This document shows positions 52,340 to 62,055 of a DNA stretch of 64,000 bases, piece by piece. The position numbers and the translations under genes are program-made. The first letter of the stretch is position 1. Each line of letters starts with the position of its first letter. The DNA comes from CAZMSQ01 sp964569025 (GTDB taxonomy: Bacteria > Bacteroidota > Bacteroidia > Chitinophagales > Saprospiraceae): assembly GCA_964569025.1 (NCBI GenBank), contig CAZMSQ010000008.1, positions 27,046 to 91,045 of the forward strand. The letters run 5' to 3'. The notes under the pieces are model-generated. The model did not search any database. It had not been told where the DNA came from and was given only the letters and a program-made list of their open reading frames with translations.

Positions 52340-55300
52340 TTAGTTTCCTATTATAGCCAGGCGGTGCGTGGTTTGGTGGCCTGTGGAGGAGTTGATGTTG
52401 AGGAAGTAGATGCCTTTGGGGAGGTTTTGTGTGGGTATGGGGATTTGGAAGTTGCCTTTTGGGAAGGGTGAATTGGGTAGAGGGGTGGCAATGAGGTGGC
52501 CGTGGGGGGACCAGAGGGTGATTTGGACGGTGCCTGGGGTGGGCATGGTGAAAGAGAGGGTGCAGGCTTTGCTGGTGGGGTTGGGCCAGACTGAGGAATG
52601 GAATGAAGAAAAGCTTTCTGCCTGAGCTGGCATGGGGTTTTCCCTATTTCTGATGACCGGGGTTGAAATATCAGGAACAGTAAACAGCTCTTCGCCCGTT
52701 AAGGTCTCTTCCATGGCTGGACTGCCGCAAGTGCCGATTTGGGCACTGAAAATACTCCCTTGCAATGCAGAGAAACCTGGTTGAAGCGTGATTGTCCCGG
52801 CAGCGCGGAAAGAGACGTGGACTCCTGCCTGAATGACCCCATCGCTTTCAATGGTCCCGGAGGCAGAATATTGAGCCTCTTCGAGATCTCCACTTTCAAA
52901 AAGATCAACCCCGGTACAGCCGCACGGGGATGTGGTGGGTGAACTGGTGTCTACCACTGCCACGAGAGTTTGACACTGATCCTTACAACCGACACTGTCT
53001 GTAATGGTAAGGGTGGCCGGTTGGAAACCATCGGGCATGCATGCGAATGTGGATGGTGTGATTGTATATGACTTGATTCCTGAGCAAGAAGATGCAAGGG
53101 AGCCTTGTCCAAAGACTGACCCGACAGGTTGCGCGTAGCCATTCTCCCCCATTACAACCGTAGAAATTGCTGTACAAACTGCTTGTGGTGTACTGACACA
53201 AATCTCAGTTGTATCAGTGTTTTTGCATCCGGATGAATCAACAATTGAGACAATGCACTGCCCTTGGATGACCGGACTGATTGCCGGGTTTTTCACATTA
53301 CTCACAAATCCGCTTGGGAATTGCCACTCCCAAGCTACTGCATCACCTCCTAATTCGTATAGTCTTCCAATTTCTCCTGCACAATAGGGCCCTCCATTGA
53401 TGGCTCTTACTTTTGCGTAGTCCCGCATTTGTACTGAATCTGCAGCTGTGCAACCTCGGGGATCAGTGACTGTCACGGAATACCAGCCCGGAACGGCATA
53501 GGGGATGATTGGCGCTCTGAGCAAACTGTTGAAGGTGTCAGGGCCAGACCATGACCAGGAGCTTGCAAAGTTGCCGTTTTCTTCAAGCTGTAAGCTGTCC
53601 TCAGGGCAGCCGGGTTCAAGAATACATTGTGTCTGGGGGTATGGATACGATTGGACCAAGACTGAATCGGAGCAGCCGCCGATCGTATACATAATAGTAT
53701 CTGTATCTGAGAGAACGGTTAAATTTCTCCCGAGGGTGACAATGCCTGAATTGTCAACGGATGTCCCAATACTCGAGAGGGCAGACCAGATACCTCCAGT
53801 ATAATTTGTACTCATCTGAGAGAGTGTTGATCCCGAACAATCAACCACTTGAGAGGCATTGATAGTTATGGTGTTTATGGTGGTCACCATTGAGGAGCAA
53901 GTGTCAGTCCGCACATTGTCTGTTATTTCAAGAAGTACCTTGGTAAACCCTTCAGGACTGCAGGTAATTGTACTCGGTGTTACCGTGATATTCGGTGTTC
54001 CGGTGTAGAGGGAACCATTGTCGATTGAGTCAGCCGGCAAGGTCATTGTCCCGGTCGAATCCAATAATACTGTCACATCTCTGCACTTGGCGGTCGGGCC
54101 AGGCATACCGTTGGCATCAACAACGATATTTGCAAAACATGTATCGATAATTGACGGGCTGAATTGCACCAATAGGGAAACAGGCACTGTGCCAACATCG
54201 GCAGAAAATAAAGAGTCAGGTAAAACCGACGTTGTGCCTTGTCCGCAGGATTTAAAAACCTCAGTAAAAAGCGTATCTGGGTCGATTTTCATTTTACCCT
54301 CTGCAGGTAGCTCAAGGGTGACATCCTTGCAAAATAATTCTGGCGACTCTGCAATGGTGATTGTGGACAGGACGTCTCCGGTATCAGGTATGATAGAATA
54401 AGAGCCTGATGAAAAACTTTGTACGGAATGGGGAACAGGAGTATCGTCGAGTGTGATTGCAGTTTCACTCCCCCGGGTTTCTCCAACAAGTGAAAATTGC
54501 AAGCAAAAAATTGTATCTCCCTGAGTCAGCGTATTTGTTTGAGTAAATTTTCCGAACCCCAGTTTTCCATCAATGCTCTGGTCAAAGTTTGATAAGTTTA
54601 TTCCCGAAAAGTCTTTTGCAAAATCTATGGTACCCAATTCGAGCATTGATGTATCCCATGCAAGTGAAAAATTTAAGATATTAAATGAGACAATACTGTC
54701 CACGTGAATACACACATCAATTGTGCTCCCTGGAATCGCACATGCCTCATCCTGAGCTTGTAGCAATAAAACAGGCGGCAGAGCAATACTTTCAATTGAA
54801 AATGAACCTATCGGGCTTCCAGTGGATGGAAGCACACTGACAGGAGAAGGAGTACCACCCCCTTGTGCGGCCGTTCCCAGAGCGGAGATATTGAAAATTT
54901 CGTCATTGATTAAAATGTCTGTGGAAGTTCCATTGTCTCCACAAGCAGATAATTGAATGCCAAAGAGTGTATCTCCTGGTTGGATGAACTCGGTGGAGTC
55001 AGTAATTGTATATGTGAAGCCGAGCACGCCATCCAGAGCCCCATCTCGAGAAAAGTTTTGCGATTTAAGCGTCAGGCTTTGCTGAATGTCAAGGCTTACA
55101 TAACATGCGGTATCTGTATCCCAGGTTAATGTAAAAGAAAGGCTGCTTAGGGTATCCTCCCCACTTATGATGATATATACCCATTCAGATTCACCCTTTT
55201 TGACATCTGTATGATCTCCGGCAGAGATGGTCACTTGTCCAAAGACAGGTTGAACAAGACCTGAATAAAACAGGCAGCAAATGAAGAGACAAGGATAAAG

Positions 55301-55375
55301 GATGGTTTTCACCAATTTATTATTAGTCAATTCACGGTGAGTTTGGCCGAATATTCGGGTTGTGGAAGCCTTCAA
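52340..55375 (-). CDS. large T9SS-secreted surface protein with cohesin-like domains
   Basis: A 1011-residue secreted protein. Signal peptide at ~20-46 (ILYPCLFICCLFYSGLV). Two cohesin-like beta domains follow: VTISAGDHTDVKKGESEWVY (~47-170) and ACAIPGSTIDVCIHVDSIVS (~205-340). Then several HYR/PKD-like repeats with paired Cys (CRDVTVLLDSTGTMTLPADS, CSPEGFTKVLLEITDNV), a coat-hanger-type beta stack (GTIESDGVIQAGVHVSFRAA, LQPGFSALQGSIFSAQIG), and a C-terminal ~80-residue type A T9SS sorting domain (SVWPNPTSKACTLSFTMP, ending HRLAIIGN). It is probably displayed on the cell surface after T9SS export; adhesion or glycan binding is likely. Confidence 0.88.
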   Translation of the reverse strand: MKASTTRIFGQTHRELTNNKLVKTILYPCLFICCLFYSGLVQPVFGQVTISAGDHTDVKKGESEWVYIIISGEDTLSSLSFTLTWDTDTACYVSLDIQQSLTLKSQNFSRDGALDGVLGFTYTITDSTEFIQPGDTLFGIQLSACGDNGTSTDILINDEIFNISALGTAAQGGGTPSPVSVLPSTGSPIGSFSIESIALPPVLLLQAQDEACAIPGSTIDVCIHVDSIVSFNILNFSLAWDTSMLELGTIDFAKDFSGINLSNFDQSIDGKLGFGKFTQTNTLTQGDTIFCLQFSLVGETRGSETAITLDDTPVPHSVQSFSSGSYSIIPDTGDVLSTITIAESPELFCKDVTLELPAEGKMKIDPDTLFTEVFKSCGQGTTSVLPDSLFSADVGTVPVSLLVQFSPSIIDTCFANIVVDANGMPGPTAKCRDVTVLLDSTGTMTLPADSIDNGSLYTGTPNITVTPSTITCSPEGFTKVLLEITDNVRTDTCSSMVTTINTITINASQVVDCSGSTLSQMSTNYTGGIWSALSSIGTSVDNSGIVTLGRNLTVLSDTDTIMYTIGGCSDSVLVQSYPYPQTQCILEPGCPEDSLQLEENGNFASSWSWSGPDTFNSLLRAPIIPYAVPGWYSVTVTDPRGCTAADSVQMRDYAKVRAINGGPYCAGEIGRLYELGGDAVAWEWQFPSGFVSNVKNPAISPVIQGQCIVSIVDSSGCKNTDTTEICVSTPQAVCTAISTVVMGENGYAQPVGSVFGQGSLASSCSGIKSYTITPSTFACMPDGFQPATLTITDSVGCKDQCQTLVAVVDTSSPTTSPCGCTGVDLFESGDLEEAQYSASGTIESDGVIQAGVHVSFRAAGTITLQPGFSALQGSIFSAQIGTCGSPAMEETLTGEELFTVPDISTPVIRNRENPMPAQAESFSSFHSSVWPNPTSKACTLSFTMPTPGTVQITLWSPHGHLIATPLPNSPFPKGNFQIPIPTQNLPKGIYFLNINSSTGHQTTHRLAIIGN

Positions 55376-55407
55376 TCAAATAAATTTAAGAAAAATTTTA
55401 ATTATCG

Positions 55408-55415
55408 CAAATCTA
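55408..55415 (-). promoter_or_regulatory. minus-7 box TAGATTTG
   Basis: TAGATTTG on the minus strand, 32 bases before the ATG at 55375 of the surface protein gene. No minus-33 TTG at the usual distance. Confidence 0.4.
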
Positions 55416-55513
55416 TGAAATTATTTTTGGCCGACACGGATTTATCACTTATTCCCCAAATGTAAATCCGAAGAGCACTGGGCAGAATCCTAAAAGCTGC
55501 GTTTTTTTGGCGT

Positions 55514-57319
55514 TCAAAAGAGGCTCACATATCCAAAATGAATTTTTGGAGCTGACCAGTCGATAGGGTTGGAGAGCTGACGGCCGAATGCGAGGGTCAG
55601 GGCGAAGATGCCGGCGGGGGTGTCGAAGGTAAGTCCGCTGCCGAAACCCATGGGCCGATCGATGATGCGGCTATTGGTGGTGATGTTTTCGAGGTAACCG
55701 ATGTCCGAAAAGAGGAAAATACGGGAATTGCGATCCAGCAGGAGTCTCAGTTCGAGGGTCAGGATATGGTAGCGGGTTGCAAAAATTGACTGCTCGTCAA
55801 AACCGCGCAGCAGCCGGTGGCCTCCAAGGCGGTACTGCTCATTGACAAAGACAGGCTGGTCAGACAGAATCCATCCAAACCGGCTGCCAGCCATAAAGGT
55901 GGTGCGGTTGGACAAGGGTAGAAATGTCGCCAGATCACCCTGGATGCGGTATTGGGTGCTGCGCAGGGTGAGGGAATCATAAAGGGATCCATATGTGAAT
56001 CCATCTTCTGCCGGAGCCAGGTCGGTAATGAGCCGCGAGGGTTGCACCCGCTTGAGGCCAGCCGCGCCTTTGATCCGAAGGCGCCAGCCCCGCAAAGGGT
56101 TAAAGCGGTAATCGAGTTCCTGTCGGTTGTATTCGAGCCCGAAAATGGTGTTTCGAACGTCCAGCACCTCTGGCAGCTGTCGATTTGACCGGAGGGCAGA
56201 CTCATTGATGGAGAGGAGGCGAGAGGACTCGTTTTGCCAGAAGGCAGTCAGTGAGTTGCCTGCAGAAAACAAGTATTGGATGCCGGCGGTAGAGACAAGA
56301 TTCAAAAAGGTGGTGTCAAATTTTTGGAGATCGAATTCCAGAGTGAGCCCGAGGGGCAGGCCTGCGGGGTATGGATAATTGAGGTCGATGTGGAGCTGGG
56401 GGGTGCCGGGGCGGAGTTGCTCAAAGCGAAATGCAAATTGCTCGCCCCTCCCCAGGGCATTGGCAAACTCAGCGTCAAGGGTGCCTGTCAGAAGGATGTC
56501 TGACCTCACCTGTCCGGCGGTCGTGGCCGTGCGAGGCAGCAGACCCAATACAAAATCAAAGCGGCTTGCTCTGCCCGGCTCCAGAAAAAAATAGGGCTCC
56601 GCCTGATTCCCGGAAAAGATGACAGTTGGCTCACGGCTCATAGTCAGAAAGGGCAGGTCACGCAATCGTGAAGCGGAGCTGCGGATCAGTGCCTCACTGT
56701 ATGCAGCTCCGGGCAGGATGCCCAGATAATGGCTCAGATACTGCTTCGAAATCCTGGCGGTGCCCTCTGTGACCGGTCGATCAAATACGATGTAGGGGCC
56801 GGGCTCCCAGCTGAGCGAAGCTTGCAGATCGGTACCCGTTAAAGAGACGCTGTCTAGCCCTACTGATGCAAATGGATAGCCATGATCTTCCGCATATGCG
56901 AGAATGCTGGTTTTGAGAGCAATGATGTCAGACCAGCTCCAGTCCCGGGCACCGTATAAGGCTGCACGCAGACCTGTCGCATTCAGGAGCTCTTCTGGCA
57001 CACGCCCCGGGCGAAGGTCTGCACACCGAAAGCGGGGGCCGCAGTATAAGTCACCGTTGGCGAGCGAGTCGGTCATCTGCAGATTGTCGACAGATGCTGT
57101 CCAATAGCCGCGCCCCTGAGCCGACTCAATCCAGCCCGCGAGGGTGTCAGCGACGCCTGCTGAGTCAACCGCCCAATCTGGTAACGGAGGCAGTTCTTCG
57201 GTTGCCAACAGCGCACTGACATCGGGCGGAGTAGTCAGAACAATGCGCAACTGTCCCGAAAGGCCTGGATTCAGTCCAAGACAACACACCATAATCCAAA
57301 GCCCTTTTCTTAAACTCAC
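55514..57319 (-). CDS. BamA/TamA-family outer-membrane beta-barrel protein
   Basis: A 601-residue outer-membrane protein of the Omp85 superfamily. From GTG 57319 there is a signal peptide (VSLRKGLWIMVCCLGLNPGL), then POTRA-like domains at ~80-270 (YAEDHGYPFASVGLDSVSLT; FDRPVTEGTARISKQYLSHY), and the C-terminal 16-strand barrel with the lid-loop motif YRLGGHRLLRGFDEQS. It ends in Phe (FGYVSLF), as an outer-membrane barrel should. The role may be surface-protein or lipid assembly. No ATG fits the N-terminus well; ATG 57439 is an alternative that overlaps hemW. The T9SS surface-protein gene follows on the same strand. Confidence 0.85.
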   Translation of the reverse strand: MSLRKGLWIMVCCLGLNPGLSGQLRIVLTTPPDVSALLATEELPPLPDWAVDSAGVADTLAGWIESAQGRGYWTASVDNLQMTDSLANGDLYCGPRFRCADLRPGRVPEELLNATGLRAALYGARDWSWSDIIALKTSILAYAEDHGYPFASVGLDSVSLTGTDLQASLSWEPGPYIVFDRPVTEGTARISKQYLSHYLGILPGAAYSEALIRSSASRLRDLPFLTMSREPTVIFSGNQAEPYFFLEPGRASRFDFVLGLLPRTATTAGQVRSDILLTGTLDAEFANALGRGEQFAFRFEQLRPGTPQLHIDLNYPYPAGLPLGLTLEFDLQKFDTTFLNLVSTAGIQYLFSAGNSLTAFWQNESSRLLSINESALRSNRQLPEVLDVRNTIFGLEYNRQELDYRFNPLRGWRLRIKGAAGLKRVQPSRLITDLAPAEDGFTYGSLYDSLTLRSTQYRIQGDLATFLPLSNRTTFMAGSRFGWILSDQPVFVNEQYRLGGHRLLRGFDEQSIFATRYHILTLELRLLLDRNSRIFLFSDIGYLENITTNSRIIDRPMGFGSGLTFDTPAGIFALTLAFGRQLSNPIDWSAPKIHFGYVSLF

Positions 57320-57418
57320 CTTCCTGTTGGCATTTTCATTGGAAACGTCCTCTTTGCGGTTCGTGTTGCCACCACTGGCCTCCGCAACTCTTTCCGGGCT
57401 TTGGTCGTTTGAGCAGTG

Positions 57419-58398
57419 ATGCCCGGCATATATCTCCATATTCCATTCTGCAAACAGGCCTGCACCTATTGCAATTTTCACTTCAGCACCAGTGTGCAGC
57501 TGAAAGACGATTTGCTATCTGCACTCATTGCAGAAGCGCATCTGCAATCGGAATGGTTCGGTGGGGCGGAAGTCACTTCTCTCTATCTCGGTGGCGGTAC
57601 CCCATCTTTGCTATCTGCGGATGAGCTGAAGCGGCTCTTCGAGGTCATCTTCACGCTCCACACCGTGTCAGCTAATGCTGAGATCACCCTCGAGGCCAAT
57701 CCAGATGACCTCTCCCCCTCTTACCTTCGCGCTCTGGCCAGTACCCCGGTAAACCGCCTGAGCATCGGGATTCAATCATTTTCAGATGCTGAGCTTCACT
57801 ATATGAACCGCGCTCATACCGCCCGGGAGGCACACGTCTGTATCGATCATGCACTGGAAGCGGGCTTTGCCAACCTAACTGTTGACCTGATTTACGGAAG
57901 CCCCGTCTCGACAGCAGCCGACTGGGAACGGTCTGTGCGCACGGTGGCTGAGGCCGGTATCCAGCATGTGTCTGCCTATGCGCTGACCGTAGAGCCACGC
58001 ACGGCACTGGCCCACGCCATCAAAAACGGGCTCAGCAAAGCAGTCGATGAAGACGAGGCTGCGGCACGCATGGAGCAACTCATGGAACTGATGGAGCAAT
58101 ACGGCTACGAGCAGTACGAGATTTCGAATTTCGCAAAACCCGGCCGAAGGGCCGTGCATAATAGCAGCTATTGGGCCGGGGAGCCCTACCTCGGAATAGG
58201 CCCCTCGGCGCATTCCTACGATGGGCACGCCACTCGCCAGTGGAATGTAGCCAACAATCCAGCATACATCCGAAGCATTCAGGAAGGGCTCATCCCCTGT
58301 GAAAAAGAAGTGCTCAGCACATCTGACCGTTACAATGAATACGTCATGACCAGTCTGCGGACTTCCGAAGGGTGCGCTGCCACACGGATCGCGGCATT
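57419..58398 (+). CDS. hemW: HemW-type radical SAM heme chaperone (3' partial)
   Basis: Radical SAM protein of the HemN/HemW family, acting as a heme chaperone rather than a coproporphyrinogen oxidase. The [4Fe-4S] motif CKQACTYCNF puts Cys at 11, 15 and 18; one further residue than in HemN (CxxxCxxCxC) is Phe20, which marks HemW. LYLGGGTPSLLS and LSIGIQSFSDAELHYMNRAH are conserved. 326 of about 375-380 residues are present; the gap at 58399 removes the C-terminus. The start overlaps the upstream barrel gene's 5' region on the other strand. Confidence 0.92.
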
Positions 58399-58498
58399 NN
58401 NNNNNNNNNNNNNNNNNNNNNNNNNNNNNNNNNNNNNNNNNNNNNNNNNNNNNNNNNNNNNNNNNNNNNNNNNNNNNNNNNNNNNNNNNNNNNNNNNN
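58399..58498. other. assembly gap of 100 N
   Basis: Exactly 100 N of unknown real length. It cuts the 3' end of hemW and the 3' end of the beta-barrel gene on the other strand, so the two converge across the join. Confidence 0.95.
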
Positions 58499-59290
58499 AG
58501 AGCGGTCGAGATCTGTCCGCGTCACATCAACCAACCCATAATTGAGCCTCCCGCCAACATACAGCGCTTCATTAAAATAAAAGGAAAGCCCCGCCACTGC
58601 CGCCAGGTCAAAGGTCGTGTACAGGCGTTCTTCATTCTCCTCAAATTCATAATACGCACCCACTGTGCGGGGGATTTCAAACTCTTCTCCATTGGCAGAA
58701 AACTGGTAGGGGTTGTTGGCATTGCCCTGGTTGCCTGCATCGCCGAAGAAGTCATAGTCGAGGGTGATGAGAAAGTTGATGTTGCCATCTCCGTTGACGG
58801 TCCCATTTCGGAAGTCGATTTCTCCGGCACCCGAGGAAGCCAGCAGCACCCCGGCATTCAATCCTCCGGTCAGCTCAAAACGGCCAAACCGGGCCACAGC
58901 CATAATAGGCAGGTCAATGCATGAATTGGTGATATCCAGAAACTGGCGGCGATTTCCGAAAATCGGAATGCGATTGCCTGATTGGGCTGTCACGACGTAA
59001 TAAGACGGCCCGTCATACTCAATCCGGCCACCGCGCTGGGAGTAAATGAGCTCAGTGCGTACCCCAAACAAATCTGTCGCCATAAAAGTGGCACCAATCC
59101 CGAGGTGAAAGCCGTTGTTGACCTGAAAATCTTCAATGACTGTGCCCGTCGGGTCTTCCTGAAGGGGCCCGGAAAATGATGAGAAATTGAGCCCAGCCTT
59201 GAAGCCGAACGCAAGATCCTGAGCAGTCAGGGATGAGGCGCCTGCAAGGAGGACAAGAAAAAGGGAGAGGGTGGTAATCCTGTGACTCAT
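58499..59290 (-). CDS. PorT-like outer-membrane beta-barrel protein (3' partial)
   Basis: 264 visible residues of a small barrel. Signal peptide at 1-23 (ITTLSLFLVLLAGASSLTAQ), then alternating beta strands: FGFKAGLNFSSFSGPL, GFHLGIGATFMATDLFGVRT, PIMAVARFGRFELTGGLNAG, YFNEALYVGGRLNYGLVDVT. This is the general pattern of Bacteroidota outer-membrane beta-barrel (PorT-like) proteins of ~250-300 residues. Role unknown. The C-terminus is lost in the gap at 58399. ATG 59290 has a TATCTTTG box 17 bases upstream. Confidence 0.8.
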
Positions 59291-59307
59291 TTTGTGTCGA
59301 ATTTGGA

Positions 59308-59315
59308 CAAAGATA
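59308..59315 (-). promoter_or_regulatory. minus-7 box TATCTTTG
   Basis: TATCTTTG on the minus strand, 17 bases before ATG 59290 of the barrel gene. No minus-33 at normal spacing. Confidence 0.5.
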
Positions 59316-59429
59316 CTGCGAAGTTGGTTGTCCCGCGATATTTCCCGGGCACAATGTACGGCAATGGGTATAAGCGTATGAAGGGCGTGGCGAAAGGAGA
59401 GGATTTTGTACCTTACAAAGAAAAACATC

Positions 59430-60143
59430 ATGAGGCAGTGTTGGTTCTGCATCCTTTTTTTGGCAGGCTTCAGTGTGATTTCACAAGGGCAGAGCGAGGA
59501 TCTCCGCGTTCAAAATTTTTTATACGACACCCGGATGGGTTTTGGTCTTGCACTCCCCACGGCGGTGAGTGGTCCGCGTCAGGCTCCGGAAGGCAGTGGA
59601 TTTTATTTTGTGCAGGACGAGTGGGTCAATGCCATTGTATTATCTGCAGATTTGAAGCGGGCGGAGGCCGAGGGGAGGTACGATATCCGCTGGGACCAGA
59701 TTCTGCTGCGGGTTGATGGCAAGGTCGTGGCACTGATGCCCGCTATGGTGCGGGCCGTCGGCCTTGGCGAGTCTGTGTATGTACCCGGAATTACTTCGGA
59801 AGGCTCTGGTTGGTACGAGCTACTCTCGGATGGCCGCCCGAGATTACTCAAGCGATACAGGCTTGAAAAGCGAATCAAAGACATACAGCCCGGGAAACTC
59901 AATCAGGAAGACAATTTCAAGTGGGTGTCCATAGACGAATTGATGGTGCAATTGTCCAGGAGTGCACCGGAGGCATTCAGGCCGAACAAAAAGCGTATGC
60001 TTGAACTGTTCGGCCAAAATGCCTCCGATGTGGAGCAATTTGCTGATCAGAACGGCCTCGGCTGGAAAAAAGAGGAAGATGTGATCCGCCTGTTTGACTT
60101 TTTCCACCAACTGCAAAAAGTGGAGCCAAGACCAGGAGAATAG
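59430..60143 (+). CDS. exported hypothetical protein
   Basis: A 237-residue protein with a signal peptide (CWFCILFLAGFSVISQGQ, cleavage near residue 20). The mature part is unrecognised: a beta-rich first half (YFVQDEWVNAIVLSADLKRA, YDIRWDQILLRVDGKVVALM) and a helical, charged second half ending LFDFFHQLQKVEPRPGE. It converges on the ECF sigma gene with 3 bases between the stops. ATG 59430 was chosen over the frame start at 59406 because the signal peptide begins there. Probably periplasmic or outer-membrane associated. Confidence 0.65.
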   Translation: MRQCWFCILFLAGFSVISQGQSEDLRVQNFLYDTRMGFGLALPTAVSGPRQAPEGSGFYFVQDEWVNAIVLSADLKRAEAEGRYDIRWDQILLRVDGKVVALMPAMVRAVGLGESVYVPGITSEGSGWYELLSDGRPRLLKRYRLEKRIKDIQPGKLNQEDNFKWVSIDELMVQLSRSAPEAFRPNKKRMLELFGQNASDVEQFADQNGLGWKKEEDVIRLFDFFHQLQKVEPRPGE

Positions 60144-60146
60144 TGA

Positions 60147-60728
60147 CTATTGGAGAATGACTTGCTTCTCCTCAATCATTTTGCGGATGTTGATCAGCGC
60201 ATAGCGCATCCGACCGAGTGCTGTATTGATGCTGACATCCGTCAGTTTGGCAATTTCCTTGAAACTCATGTCTGCGTAGTGGCGCAGAATCACAACCTCG
60301 CGCTGCTCAGCAGGAAGCATGTCGACGAGTGTTCTCACCTTCTGATGTGTCTGGCTGCGCATAATGGACTGCTCAGCATTCAACTCACCGGATTGAAGCA
60401 CGTCGAAGATATCGAAGGTTTCAGTCGGCTGCACCACTGGCCGACGCTTGTTGCGGCGGAACTGGTCGACGCACATATTGTAGGCGATGCGCATAGCCCA
60501 TTGCACGAACTTGCCCTCGTGGTTGTATTTCCCTTTTCGAAGGGTGTCTATGATTTTGATAAAAACCTCTTGAAAAATATCTTCTGCCTGACTTTGGTCT
60601 TTGACAAAGAGATAAATGGAGGTGTAAATTTTGTCCTTGTAGCGATTGAGCAATTCTTCGAAAGCCTGCTCATTTCCATCAAGATACTGGTAAATCAGTT
60701 CTTGGTCGTTAAGCTGCGTTACTTGCAT
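60147..60728 (-). CDS. ECF-type RNA polymerase sigma factor
   Basis: A 193-residue ECF sigma. Region 2: YQYLDGNEQAFEELLNRYKD, QAEDIFQEVFIKI and WAMRIAYNMCVDQFRRNKRR. Region 4: LPAEQREVVILRHYADMSFK and VSINTALGRMRYALINIRKM. All motifs are normal, unlike the divergent sigma at 44.3 kb. No anti-sigma gene is next to it. The 256 bases upstream are AT-rich without a clear TAnnTTTG box, so it may have its own promoter class. Confidence 0.92.
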   Translation of the reverse strand: MQVTQLNDQELIYQYLDGNEQAFEELLNRYKDKIYTSIYLFVKDQSQAEDIFQEVFIKIIDTLRKGKYNHEGKFVQWAMRIAYNMCVDQFRRNKRRPVVQPTETFDIFDVLQSGELNAEQSIMRSQTHQKVRTLVDMLPAEQREVVILRHYADMSFKEIAKLTDVSINTALGRMRYALINIRKMIEEKQVILQ

Positions 60729-60984
60729 AACAAACTTCTTTTTGCAGTTATAAAATCCAGTTCAAGAATGTTTGTGTAGAAGTTTCGAGCTTATAAAGAC
60801 AAAATTTGTAGTTCGGTGAGAAAAAAGAAATGATTCAAAAGAGAGAGCAAGAAAAGGTTTTTTTTTCGGAAATGCCAATTCTCATCTAAATTTTTATGAA
60901 AATTAACTCAAATAGGGTATCTCGCAGGGGTCAGGTTTTGGAAGTCCGGATTGGATGACGAAGCGTAATAAAAAATAGGGTAGA

Positions 60985-62052
60985 ATGATTCAACGGTTGC
61001 TATTCAGGGTATTGCTTGCTCCATTTGCCTTGCTTTACGGTATTGGTGTGAGTGTACGCAACTGGTTGTACTTCAGAGGAGTTCTTAAATCAGTGAGTTT
61101 TGATATTCCTGTCATTTCTGTGGGTAATCTGACAATGGGTGGAGCGGGAAAGACGCCGCATTTGGAGTATTTGATCAGGTTGTTGAAAGACTACATTGAG
61201 GTGGCGACTTTAAGTCGGGGGTATATGCGGAAGACGCGCGGGTTTCGGGTGGTGGATCCATCAGACACTGTTGAGAAGGTTGGCGATGAGCCGTTGCAGT
61301 TTAAGCGGAAATTTCGGGATGTGCTGGTAACGGTTTCAGAGAGTCGGATGTTTGGCGTGCCGCAGATTCTGTCATTGAAACCCGACACTCAGGTCGTTCT
61401 GCTGGATGATGCGTTCCAGCATTTGGCCGTGCGCCCCGGCTTAAACATTCTCCTCACCGAATTTAACCGCCCATACACACGCGATTTCCTGTTGCCTTCC
61501 GGCAGGCTGCGTGAGTGGCCGGGGGCCAGTGAACGGGCCGATGTCATTGTGGTGACTAAGTGTCCCGACAGGCTGACCCATGACCAGGCTGAGCAGATGC
61601 GTCTCGAGCTGGCGCCATTGAACCGGCAAAAGCTCTTTTTTTCGCGTTATCAATATGCGCAGCCCTATTACTTGTTTGACCGGCGCTACACCCTCGACCT
61701 CGGGCCTGGGTGGTCAGCAGTGGTGATGTGTGCCATTGCCAATACGGCTTATTTGCAGGGGTACCTCGAGGGGGTCACTGACGCAGTCCGTATGATGCAA
61801 TTTGCGGATCACCACGCGTTTACCCCGGAAGATCTTTCTGCCCTCAGGCGTACATGGGAGGGGATGGACTCCCAACATAAGTGCATTCTGACCACAGAAA
61901 AGGACGCCACAAGGCTGGAGGCCCACCGGGATTTCATCCTTGAACACCGCCTGCCGATATTTGTGCTGCCAGTAGAGGTTGCGTTCTTATTTGGAGGCGG
62001 TGAGGCATTTGATGAGCATATCCGCCAGTTCCTGCTCGACTTCAAAGTCTGA
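60985..62052 (+). CDS. lpxK: tetraacyldisaccharide 4'-kinase LpxK
   Basis: Lipid A kinase that phosphorylates the 4' position of the tetraacyl disaccharide. 355 residues. P-loop ISVGNLTMGGAGKTPH at residues ~45-59, the catalytic region VVLLDDAFQHLAVRP and TTEKDATRL near 300. An N-terminal hydrophobic segment (residues 5-20) fits membrane association. Its presence shows an outer membrane with lipid A. The family 2 glycosyltransferase gene starts 3 bases downstream, an operon. Confidence 0.95.
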   Translation: MIQRLLFRVLLAPFALLYGIGVSVRNWLYFRGVLKSVSFDIPVISVGNLTMGGAGKTPHLEYLIRLLKDYIEVATLSRGYMRKTRGFRVVDPSDTVEKVGDEPLQFKRKFRDVLVTVSESRMFGVPQILSLKPDTQVVLLDDAFQHLAVRPGLNILLTEFNRPYTRDFLLPSGRLREWPGASERADVIVVTKCPDRLTHDQAEQMRLELAPLNRQKLFFSRYQYAQPYYLFDRRYTLDLGPGWSAVVMCAIANTAYLQGYLEGVTDAVRMMQFADHHAFTPEDLSALRRTWEGMDSQHKCILTTEKDATRLEAHRDFILEHRLPIFVLPVEVAFLFGGGEAFDEHIRQFLLDFKV

Positions 62053-62055
62053 GGA

